From CAUZIZ01 sp047514575 (GTDB lineage Bacteria; Acidobacteriota; UBA6911; RPQK01; JAJDTT01): a stretch of DNA of 20,462 bases. Positions 14,317-20,462 of the stretch are shown one piece after another. The notes under the pieces are model-generated. The model was not told where the DNA came from, did not search any database, and was given only the letters and a program-made list of their open reading frames with translations. Made by a program: the position numbers and the translations under genes. The DNA lies in assembly GCA_047514575.1 (NCBI GenBank), contig JAKZYH010000573.1:1-20462 (forward strand). The letters run 5' to 3'. Numbering within the stretch: position 1 is the stretch's first letter; each line of letters opens with the position of its first letter.

Positions 14317-15048
14317 ATTGGCGAAGTCGAAGCGGCAGCCGGCGTCCCAGGCCGAGCGCTGGTTCCCATGTGCGGGCATGCCGCCGGCGTCCTTGAGCAT
14401 GCGGGCCAGATGCATCAGGTTCCAGGTCATGAAGGTCGTGTTGCGGTTGGTGAAATCGTTTTCGGGACCTCCGGAGCCAGCGTCGAGATAGGAAGGCCCT
14501 GGACCTGCTTCACCGAGCCAGGCTGCATCTGCCTGCGGTGGGATGACATAGCCGAGGTGCTGCAGCGAATAGAGGATGTTCATCGAGCAGTGCTTGGCTC
14601 CGTCTTCGTTGCCGGTGATCAGGCAACCGCCCACCCTTCCATAGTAGGCATACTGCCCGTCGTCATTGAGGATGTGTGAGTTGGCGTAGAGTCGCTCGAT
14701 CACCTGGGTACACACCGATGTCTTTTCGCCCAGCCAGATCGAGGACGTGAGCACCAGTATCTCAGCCTTTTCTACCTTGTTGTAGATCTGGGGCCAATCG
14801 TCCTGGTCCCAGCCGTGCTCGGTCATGTCTGGCCACACGCCTGTGGCCAGATTGTAATCGACCGGGCGCAGCACTTCGACTGCTATGCCACTTTTCTCCA
14901 TGATGGCCTTCGAGATGTCGATCAGCCCTTGAGTATGCGAGAGCTCGGGTGATTTCTTCAGGGTACAGTTCAGAAAAAGGGCCTTGAGATCCGAAAAGTC
15001 CCACCTGCTTTGCTCGCACATCTGTTCTTGCTGCGGATTGAGTGGCAT
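14302..15048 (-). CDS. Flavodoxin-fold NAD(P)H-dependent oxidoreductase-like protein
   Basis: This 248-residue protein resembles the flavodoxin/NADPH-dependent FMN reductase family. Near the N-terminus, LKALFLNCTLKKSPELSHTQ (about 21-40) matches the first beta strand plus the FMN phosphate-binding loop. The second flavin-contact region is AEILVLTSSIWLGEKTSVCTQVIERL, and RVGGCLITGNEDGAKHC gives a further core strand. It has no signal peptide, so it is cytoplasmic; reduction of quinones, azo compounds or flavin is typical of relatives, but the substrate here is unknown. ATG 15048 is chosen because GGAG lies 6 bases upstream; an in-frame TTG at 15060 overlaps that site. It is the last gene of the leftward cluster, 67 bp after the SH3-domain gene. 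Confidence 0.85.
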   Translation of the reverse strand: MPLNPQQEQMCEQSRWDFSDLKALFLNCTLKKSPELSHTQGLIDISKAIMEKSGIAVEVLRPVDYNLATGVWPDMTEHGWDQDDWPQIYNKVEKAEILVLTSSIWLGEKTSVCTQVIERLYANSHILNDDGQYAYYGRVGGCLITGNEDGAKHCSMNILYSLQHLGYVIPPQADAAWLGEAGPGPSYLDAGSGGPENDFTNRNTTFMTWNLMHLARMLKDAGGMPAHGNQRSAWDAGCRFDFANPDYR

Positions 15049-15054
15049 AGAGTT

Positions 15055-15058
15055 CTCC
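15055..15058 (-). promoter_or_regulatory. Ribosome binding site fixing the flavodoxin-gene start
   Basis: GGAG on the - strand lies 6 bases before ATG 15048. It rules against the in-frame TTG at 15060, which overlaps this site. Confidence 0.6.
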
Positions 15059-15115
15059 AATTCGCTGGTCTCGGTGAAATCGACTGTGCGATCAGGACAG
15101 GTCTCGAAGGTTCTC

Positions 15116-15625
15116 TTACCACCCGTTCTGGTTTCCCTCGAGGACGATTCTCCGAAAAAGGGCGGGTTGAACCTCGAAATAGTGCATTACCTTCAGTTTG
15201 TACCGATCGTTGAGAAGCTGCTCGCGCTGGAGATTTCTTCTGGGCTTGGTTTCTGGAGGGTATCTTCGAGCCGCTTCCTTTCGTGCCCGCTCCTCCGCCT
15301 CCTTCCAAGCCTTGAAGATCTCGCGTCGAGTCGAGAGTAGCCCAGGAATCTCCGGGACATAGGGTATTGGCTTGGCTAGACGCTTGTAGATATAGCGGTT
15401 CCCACCTGAAAAGAGATGGATCTCGTACCACTTCCCTTCCTCCTTTTCTAGCTGGAACACGTCATCACGCTTCGCCTTTGCCACCAGACGAGCGCGAGTG
15501 GTGGGGGCGCTTCGAATGTTTGCCACTCGGCTCGTGATCTGGACGTAACGGGTTGCCCCGTTAGCCATCTGAATGGAGGAGAGGACTGTCAAGAAAAGGG
15601 CAGCTGCTGTCAAACCGAGCATCAT
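15116..15625 (-). CDS. Small secreted SH3-domain (SH3_3-type) protein
   Basis: This 169-residue protein begins with a signal peptide (residues 1-23, MMLGLTAAALFLTVLSSIQM then ANGA). A bacterial SH3-like domain follows (about 26-86): RYVQITSRVANIRSAPTTRARLVAKAKRD has the usual V-NIRSxPtt pattern, then KEEGKWYEI and YIYKRL where SH3_3 domains end with a G/Y-x-hydrophobic motif. Such domains usually bind cell-wall peptides or other proteins. The tail is charged, with a likely helix (about 100-121, FKAWKEAEERARKEAARR) and a basic end. The start is ATG 15625, 20 bases after the stop of Gfo/Idh/MocA protein B. The frame is open much farther upstream, but that part is antisense to protein B. The Shine-Dalgarno is weak, suggesting coupling. 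The role is unknown; an envelope-associated adaptor is an inference. Confidence 0.75.
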   Translation of the reverse strand: MMLGLTAAALFLTVLSSIQMANGATRYVQITSRVANIRSAPTTRARLVAKAKRDDVFQLEKEEGKWYEIHLFSGGNRYIYKRLAKPIPYVPEIPGLLSTRREIFKAWKEAEERARKEAARRYPPETKPRRNLQREQLLNDRYKLKVMHYFEVQPALFRRIVLEGNQNGW

Positions 15626-15645
15626 CGTATTTATGAATCCGTGTA

Positions 15646-16767
15646 CTAAGAGATCCTTTGTGTCGTATCCGATTCGGCCGATCGATAGGCAGCAAAAATG
15701 ACCTTCAGCACCTGCAGGGAATCCTGGGTGGTGAGGGGGGCAGGAACAAGTCCCAGCGCCGTATCTACCGACTCCTGGACCAGGACCTTGTAAAGGTTGG
15801 GGTCGTCCTGGTAGGTAAACGACTGGATCCCTCGGGGGGCTTCGGAATGGGTGGAGTACCATTTCAAGGGCGCGCCGGAGGGAAGGTCCAGGTGAAACCA
15901 CCCCTTTGAGCCCCAGACGCGTATCTGGTTCTGATAGCCCCGATCCAGGTAGTATCCAGTGTTCAGGGTGCCCACCAGACCCTTCTGACAGCGGAAGCTG
16001 ACGACCGCGGCATCCTCGACTTCGATGGGCTGCCCCCCGACGTTCTCGCAGATGGCGGAAACGCGTACGATTCGATCGCCAATCAGATACTGCAGGGCAT
16101 CGAGATAGTGGATCCCGTGAAAGAGGAGCTTTCCGCCCCCGGCCTTCTTTTTGAACGAGAGCCACGATTTCTGATATGCGGGTCGCGTCAAACGGGTCTG
16201 GTCTGCTATCCAGTCCATGGTGGCCGAGTACGGTTTACCGATGAATCCGTCCTTGACCAGGCCGCGGGCCTTGCGGACCGCCAGGCTGACTCGGGTTGCC
16301 ATCGACAGCATCAAGTGAACGCTGTGTGAGTCTGCCTGACGAGCCAAAGCTTCAAAATCCTCCAGACGAACACAGCTGGGCTTCTCAGTCAGGACGTGGC
16401 AGTTGCTTTTGAGGGCGTCTGCGATCACCGGCGGAGCGGTGTGGCCCTCCAGGGTGACTACAGCTAGTCGCGGCTGCTCCTTCCGAAGAAGTTCGCGGTG
16501 GTCTCGGTAGGTCGCATCCAGCCGTCCGTTCAATAGACCACCTGCATCCGCGAACGTTCGTCCGGTGGGATCAGAGAGGACCACTCGGGCGACACCCTGG
16601 CATCGCGCCAGGCCCTTCACGTAGGAGGAGAGATGAGAGCCTGTCGTGGCTTCCGTGAGTATTCCAACGGTGAGCTTGTTCCCGGCCCGAAGGGCTCGCA
16701 GGGAGCCCACACCCAGAGTCGAAAGCCCCAGAAGCGCCTGTCGCCTGGACATTTGGTAATGATGCAT
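15646..16767 (-). CDS. Gfo/Idh/MocA family oxidoreductase B (Tat-type signal)
   Basis: This 373-residue protein is from the NAD(P)-dependent glucose-fructose oxidoreductase/inositol dehydrogenase family. The N-terminus carries a Tat-type signal (S-R8-R9-Q-A-L-L-G, then a short hydrophobic run). The dinucleotide loop region (TVGILTEATTGSHL) departs from classic GxGxxG. The catalytic-lysine motif E128-K129-P130 is in place (HVLTEKPSC), and HGIHYLDALQYL gives the C-terminal substrate-domain histidine region. ATG 16767 has GGGAGAGG with a 12-base spacer; ATG 16752 is too far from it. It follows oxidoreductase A by 105 bp and precedes the SH3 gene by 20 bp, so all are likely cotranscribed. Oxidation or reduction of a sugar or inositol is inferred; the exact substrate is unknown. 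Confidence 0.9.
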   Translation of the reverse strand: MHHYQMSRRQALLGLSTLGVGSLRALRAGNKLTVGILTEATTGSHLSSYVKGLARCQGVARVVLSDPTGRTFADAGGLLNGRLDATYRDHRELLRKEQPRLAVVTLEGHTAPPVIADALKSNCHVLTEKPSCVRLEDFEALARQADSHSVHLMLSMATRVSLAVRKARGLVKDGFIGKPYSATMDWIADQTRLTRPAYQKSWLSFKKKAGGGKLLFHGIHYLDALQYLIGDRIVRVSAICENVGGQPIEVEDAAVVSFRCQKGLVGTLNTGYYLDRGYQNQIRVWGSKGWFHLDLPSGAPLKWYSTHSEAPRGIQSFTYQDDPNLYKVLVQESVDTALGLVPAPLTTQDSLQVLKVIFAAYRSAESDTTQRIS

Positions 16768-16810
16768 GAGTATTGGATACCTCTCCCTGAGCCCGATTCA
16801 GAGATCAGCA

Positions 16811-16837
16811 AGGGCGCCTGCCCGATCGGGCGGCCCT
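16811..16837. other. Intercistronic hairpin between the two Gfo/Idh/MocA genes
   Basis: A perfect 12-bp palindrome, GCCCGATCGGGC (16820-16831), is flanked by complementary AGGGC (16811-16815) and GCCCT (16833-16837), giving an extended stem with an asymmetric internal loop. No T-run follows on the - strand, so it looks more like an mRNA stability or processing element than a full terminator. Confidence 0.4.
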
Positions 16838-16872
16838 GCTCAAGAAGGCATCAGATCCGGCCAGTCCCATCC

Positions 16873-18171
16873 TCATACGAAGGGCTTGCTCGACCAGTGG
16901 TCCCGGTATTCCCGAGTCAGGTACTTGTTCGCCTCTGGGTCGTCGAGAATGCTTTCTGTATCGGGATCGAAACGCAGTGTTCGATTGAGTCGCCCGACCA
17001 GGTTGCCAAGATGGCATAACGCGGTCGAGAGATGCCCGTCCTCGATGTCGGCGCTGGGCTTCTTGCGAGAACGTATACAGTCGATGAAGCTAGCGTAGTG
17101 GGGGTTCGTGCCTTTTTCCCCTGCCAGCTCATAGTGCATCATGCGATCCTGCTTGTCGTAGATCTTGAACCCGTATCGGCGGGAATCGTCGAAGTATCCG
17201 GCAACCGCCTTGCCCTCAGTCCCGTAGACCTCCACACCGTTCTGGCCACCATTCATTCGATAGGGATTCCAGAGACGCATCTCGTAGCTGAACACCTTGT
17301 TATCGTAGTTGAAGGTCACAACCTGTGTGTCAGGCGTCTGCTGATCGTCGTCGAAATAGAGTTTGCGGCCCATCCCGCTGATCTCATTGGGGTAGCCGAC
17401 GCCCAGTACCCACCGAGCCACGTCGATCCAGTGGATTCCATCGTTGCCGAGATCACCGGCGCCGTAGTGCCAATGCCAGTTGACCGTGCCATGAAAGCGA
17501 TTACGGTTGAAGGGAAGCTGGGGAATGGGACCGGTCCAGAGGTCATAGTTGATTCCCGAGGGTACTGGTTCATCCGGCTTGAAGCCGATGTTACGCCGCA
17601 TCTGGCAGTTCCAGACCTTGACCATGTGCACCTCGCCGAGTTTCCCCGAATGGACATAGTCGACAAACTTCCGGGTGTTTGGTCTGCTGCGCGCCTGGGT
17701 TCCTACCTGGACGATTCGACCGTGCTTTCTGGCCGCCTCTACCATCAGGCGACCTTCCCTCACGTTGTGGGAGACGGGCTTTTCGACGTAGACGTCTTTG
17801 CCTGCCTGACAGGCCAGGATAGTAGCGGGCGCATGCCAATGCATCGGGGTCGCGACGACGATCCCGTCTATCTCTTTATCGTCCAGGACCCGCCGAATGT
17901 CCTCCACCAGTTCGGGACGTTTGCCCTGACCTTCTTCGGCGATCTTCATCGCCGGCTCCACTACGTTCTGGTCGACGTCGCAGAGGTACTTCAGGTCCAC
18001 GTCCGCCATCTGACCGAAGTATTGAATCAGGGGCTTGCCGCGACCCCGGACACCCATAACCGCTAGGGTCACCTTGTTGTTGGCCGATACACTCGCCCCA
18101 CGGGCACCCGTCGTGGCCGCACTGGCGGCTGCACCTGCCAAACTGGTCTTCAGAAATCCTCGTCTATTCAT
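16873..18171 (-). CDS. Gfo/Idh/MocA family oxidoreductase A (Tat-exported)
   Basis: This 432-residue NAD(P)-dependent sugar/inositol-type oxidoreductase has a clear Tat signal: N-R3-R4-G-F-L-K followed by an Ala-rich hydrophobic stretch and cleavage near RGASVSA. The Rossmann domain shows G40-V-R-G-R-G45 and acidic strand-end D65-V-D67. The EKP catalytic-lysine motif is at 130-132 (DVYVEKPVSHN). The C-terminal domain contains GDLGNDGIHWID (239-250), a hallmark of the planctomycete-expanded subfamily. GGAGG lies 6 bases before ATG, a strong site. It is probably the first gene of the leftward cluster. Exported Gfo/Idh enzymes usually bind their nucleotide before Tat export (as in Zymomonas glucose-fructose oxidoreductase), which is assumed here. 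The substrate is unknown; a sugar released from glycan breakdown is likely. Confidence 0.93.
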   Translation of the reverse strand: MNRRGFLKTSLAGAAASAATTGARGASVSANNKVTLAVMGVRGRGKPLIQYFGQMADVDLKYLCDVDQNVVEPAMKIAEEGQGKRPELVEDIRRVLDDKEIDGIVVATPMHWHAPATILACQAGKDVYVEKPVSHNVREGRLMVEAARKHGRIVQVGTQARSRPNTRKFVDYVHSGKLGEVHMVKVWNCQMRRNIGFKPDEPVPSGINYDLWTGPIPQLPFNRNRFHGTVNWHWHYGAGDLGNDGIHWIDVARWVLGVGYPNEISGMGRKLYFDDDQQTPDTQVVTFNYDNKVFSYEMRLWNPYRMNGGQNGVEVYGTEGKAVAGYFDDSRRYGFKIYDKQDRMMHYELAGEKGTNPHYASFIDCIRSRKKPSADIEDGHLSTALCHLGNLVGRLNRTLRFDPDTESILDDPEANKYLTREYRDHWSSKPFV

Positions 18172-18177
18172 GAGACA

Positions 18178-18182
18178 CCTCC
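18178..18182 (-). promoter_or_regulatory. Strong ribosome binding site of Gfo/Idh/MocA gene A
   Basis: GGAGG read on the - strand lies exactly 6 bases before ATG 18171, an ideal Shine-Dalgarno sequence and spacer. The 121-bp divergent region 18172-18292 must hold promoters for both this cluster and the DUF481 gene, but I see no boxes I would name. Confidence 0.7.
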
Positions 18183-18292
18183 ACCTGGATCAAATCCTCA
18201 AAACGTAAGAAATTCGGGTAGGCTAAGTATGGATGAAGAGGTGCTCTTGTGCAAACCAGGTCTGGAGATCAGAAGCCCTCTGAAGGAGAGAT

Positions 18293-19363
18293 ATGCAAAG
18301 CAGACGAATGCTCATGCTGGTGATCGGATTCGCTTTCTGGTGCAGCCTCAGGGCCGACCGGGTTCTACTCGAGAACGGAGATCGTCTGACAGGGACCATC
18401 GTCAAGTCTGATCTGGAGGCGATGAATTTCACCACGGAATTTCTGGGAGAAGTGCAGATCAAGTGGGGGGCCATTGAAGCCGTTACAGCTGAGCAAGTCC
18501 TCTACGTTGCGGCCAGGGGAGGACAGGTCCTGGTGGGGACAGTATCAACCTCGGGAGAGAGTCTTCAGGTGGAGACAGCCGAATCAGGTCTGGTTACGGT
18601 TTCGAAATCGTCCGTTGTATCTCTTCGGTCGGAGGCCGCGCAGGTAGCCTACAAAGCGGAGATCGAGCAGCTCCGCGATCCGAGTCTCCTGGATCTGTGG
18701 AGCGGCAATCTGGATGGAGGGCTGAGCTTCGCGCAGGGCAACGCTGAAGCGACCAATTTTTCGAGCACGTTGAGAACCGAGCGCAAAACGACGAGGGATA
18801 AGATCTCGGTCTACGCAACTTCTCTTTTTGCGCGGGACAGTACCAGCGGCGAATCCAGGACGACGGCTAATGCTGTTCGTGGCGGCACTCAATACGATAT
18901 CAATCTCACCGATCGTCTCTTTTCCTTCGGGTTCATCGACCTGGAATTCGACGAATTTCAGGATCTCGATCTTAGAAACGTCCTAGGCGGGGGGCTGGGC
19001 TGGCGCCTTCGTGAAACCGAGCAAACCAGTTTTTCTCTTCTTTTTGGTGGTTCCTTCAACCAGGAGTTTTTCAGTGGCGGCTTCACCCGCCGTACCGCAG
19101 AGATAGTTGCGGGTGAACAGCTCTCCCACCAGCTGTTCGACGGCACTACACTGACGGAGAAGTTGGTCTTCTACCCAAACGTGAGCGAGAGCGGCGAGTT
19201 CCGAATCCAGTTTGATACGTCGATTTCAACCGAGGTAGGGAAGGGGTTCGCGTGGCACGTTACCTTCAGTGATCGTTTCCTGAGCAACCCGCTCCCCGAC
19301 CTGGAGAAGAATGACATCCTCTTTGCGACAGGAGTCCGTTTCCACTTCGGTAAGGGATCTTAG
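18293..19363 (+). CDS. DUF481 outer-membrane beta-barrel protein with two N-terminal Sm-like repeats
   Basis: This 356-residue secreted protein has GAAGGAG 4 bases before its ATG and a signal peptide (1-21, MLMLVIGFAFWCSLRA). The N-terminal part holds two similar beta units, about 29-67 (GDRLTGTIVKSDLEAMNF...IEAVTAE) and about 77-114 (GQVLVGTVSTSGESLQVE...VVSLRSE), like the small Sm-like repeats found before DUF481 barrels in planctomycetes. From about 130 to the end is the DUF481 domain (YdiY-like putative outer-membrane barrel): WSGNLDGGLSFAQGNAEATN, alternating strands with aromatic girdles, and a terminal strand ATGVRFHFG. It should sit in the outer membrane; its transport or structural role is unknown. 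It is divergent from the oxidoreductase cluster and shares a 121-bp promoter region with it. TAG stop. Confidence 0.87.
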   Translation: MQSRRMLMLVIGFAFWCSLRADRVLLENGDRLTGTIVKSDLEAMNFTTEFLGEVQIKWGAIEAVTAEQVLYVAARGGQVLVGTVSTSGESLQVETAESGLVTVSKSSVVSLRSEAAQVAYKAEIEQLRDPSLLDLWSGNLDGGLSFAQGNAEATNFSSTLRTERKTTRDKISVYATSLFARDSTSGESRTTANAVRGGTQYDINLTDRLFSFGFIDLEFDEFQDLDLRNVLGGGLGWRLRETEQTSFSLLFGGSFNQEFFSGGFTRRTAEIVAGEQLSHQLFDGTTLTEKLVFYPNVSESGEFRIQFDTSISTEVGKGFAWHVTFSDRFLSNPLPDLEKNDILFATGVRFHFGKGS

Positions 19364-19482
19364 AAGTAGTGGTTTCAGGCTCTCGAAATCCCACATCGGT
19401 CCTGACCAGCCGGTCTGCGGGGATCGGGTTCGGGAATCAAGCCGCTTGACCTCTGGCGTCGCTTATCTCACACTCGGGAAGC

Positions 19483-20462
19483 ATGAAAAGAGGTCTGGTA
19501 ACCGCTTTCGTCGCGCTTGCTGTCCTGGCTCCCATCGGCGCTGAACCGCCGCCGAAAGTCAAGGTTTCCAACATCCGACGCGTGTTCCACAATGGCGAGC
19601 ACAACGCCTTCACAGACCTCATACGATTCCGGGACAGGTTCTATCTCACCTTTCGCAGCTGCCCCGATGGCCACGGGGTCCACTCCTCCGCCTCGGTCAT
19701 CATCCTCGCGAGCGACGACGCGGCCCAATGGGAGCAGGTGCACCGCTTTCGGGTCGAGGACCGGGATACTCGCGACCCGCATTTCCTGATCTTCAAGAAC
19801 AAGCTGTTCGTCTACTCGGGAACCTGGTACTGCAAGGGTCCAGACCTGTGTCGAGAGGATCTCGAACTGAACGAGCAGCTCGGCTACGCAGTATGGTCGC
19901 TGAATGGACGCGAGTGGAGCGACCCCGTCCTACTCGAAGGCACCCTGGGCCACTACATCTGGCGGGCGAACACCTTTGCTGGAAAGGCCTTTCTCTGCGG
20001 TCGGAGAAAGATCAACTTCTCGGTCGGACCCCGCAGCCATGGCCAAGACAATGAATCGGCGATGCTCGAGAGTGACGACGGCCTCATCTGGCGCAAGCGC
20101 GCCCTGTTCCAGGAGACGGAGGGAAACGAAACCGCATTCCAGTTCGAATCCGATGGGAGCATCGTAGCCGTAGCCCGACGGCGGGGACACAACAGCGCGC
20201 AGCTCTGTCGCTCTTCACCCCCGTATGTAGAATGGGAACGGAAGGACCTGAATCGCTATATCGGAGGACCGCTGCTGGCTCGATGGGGCGACCGTTATAT
20301 CGCAGGTGGAAGGAAGCGCACGGAGCACCGTGGACCGAAGACCTCCCTGTACTGGCTGGACGACGACCGGCTTGTCGAGTTTGCCGAACTGCCGAGCGCT
20401 GGTGACAATTCCTATCCCGGCTTTGTGGAACTGAGCCCGACCCGTGGCCTCCTGTCATGGTA
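19483..20462 (+). CDS. Secreted sialidase-like beta-propeller protein (3' end beyond window)
   Basis: An open frame starts at ATG 19483 and runs off the window after 326 codons without a stop, so the gene is 3'-truncated only by the window edge. Residues 1-20 form a signal peptide (MKRGLVTAFVALAVLAPIGA). Sialidase/neuraminidase-type propeller features are visible: Asp-box-like motifs S-D-D-A-A-Q-W (77-83) and S-D-D-G-L-I-W (197-203), and repeated short strands of the kind DLIRFRDRFYLTFR, HFLIFKNKLFVYSG and GYAVWSLNGREWSDPVLLEG. R-S-C-P-D-G-H (58-64) and R-D-P-H-F (97-101) are conserved-looking blade sites. Exo-sialidase activity is not assured, because many bacterial members act on other sugars or only bind. 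The upstream site is weak (GGGAA). The start codon lies 119 bp beyond the DUF481 stop, on the same strand. Confidence 0.82.
   Translation, partial: MKRGLVTAFVALAVLAPIGAEPPPKVKVSNIRRVFHNGEHNAFTDLIRFRDRFYLTFRSCPDGHGVHSSASVIILASDDAAQWEQVHRFRVEDRDTRDPHFLIFKNKLFVYSGTWYCKGPDLCREDLELNEQLGYAVWSLNGREWSDPVLLEGTLGHYIWRANTFAGKAFLCGRRKINFSVGPRSHGQDNESAMLESDDGLIWRKRALFQETEGNETAFQFESDGSIVAVARRRGHNSAQLCRSSPPYVEWERKDLNRYIGGPLLARWGDRYIAGGRKRTEHRGPKTSLYWLDDDRLVEFAELPSAGDNSYPGFVELSPTRGLLSW

Noticed and set aside
15626..16165. Upstream extension of the SH3-protein frame to 349 residues
   Set aside because: The added 180 residues lie antisense to the well-supported Gfo/Idh/MocA gene B in an Arg/Pro/Ser-rich shadow frame; a good signal peptide starts at ATG 15625.
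17032..18066. 344-residue + strand open frame opposite Gfo/Idh/MocA gene A
   Set aside because: It is a long antisense frame caused by the codon bias of the real gene. It has no motifs, and the - strand product has a complete Tat signal, EKP motif and ideal ribosome site.

Overview
The window looks like part of a planctomycete chromosome, or that of a close relative in the Planctomycetota-Verrucomicrobiota group. The main reason is the gene set: two paired modules of planctomycete cytochrome (PSCyt1/PSCyt2-DUF1553) and DUF1501 proteins, a formylglycine-type sulfatase, Tat-exported Gfo/Idh/MocA oxidoreductases and a sialidase-like beta-propeller. These families are expanded together in heterotrophs that degrade sulfated or complex glycans. 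I see no rRNA, tRNA, CRISPR array or phage genes.

Layout, left to right. Positions 1-72 hold a G-poor dispersed-type repeat. Next comes a rightward run: a nitrilase-superfamily hydrolase (316-1191); a PSCyt-LamG-DUF1553 gene split by one in-frame TAG (1323-2249 and 2253-4502); DUF1501 protein 1 (4509-5972); a PPC-domain protein (6021-7841); a second cytochrome-type protein with two Ig-like domains (7852-10509); and DUF1501 protein 2 (10700-12037). Gaps of 6-48 bp from 1323 to 10509 suggest one transcription unit. A nested inverted repeat precedes the last gene.

The gap 12038-12444 is packed with repeats: a 178-bp element bounded by 26-bp inverted repeats (MITE-like), a 13-bp tandem duplication, and two copies of a roughly 32-bp repeat. 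Just beyond is a sulfatase gene broken by a frameshift near 13162 (12451-13233 and 13160-14047).

A leftward cluster follows, with transcription running from 18171 down to 14302: Gfo/Idh/MocA A, Gfo/Idh/MocA B, a small secreted SH3-domain protein, and a flavodoxin-fold protein. Divergent from it is a DUF481 outer-membrane protein (18293-19363). The window ends inside a secreted sialidase-like gene that starts at 19483.

Working together (inference): most products carry Sec or Tat export signals, so this is largely periplasmic and surface machinery. The sulfatase and sialidase-like protein would act on decorated glycans, the Gfo/Idh enzymes would oxidise or reduce released sugars, and the cytochrome/DUF1501 pairs may supply an unresolved redox or hydrolytic step. 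I do not see a clearly new defence or mobile system. The most notable features are the two gene lesions, the repeat-dense boundary at 12.06-12.41 kb, and the paired cytochrome/DUF1501 modules.
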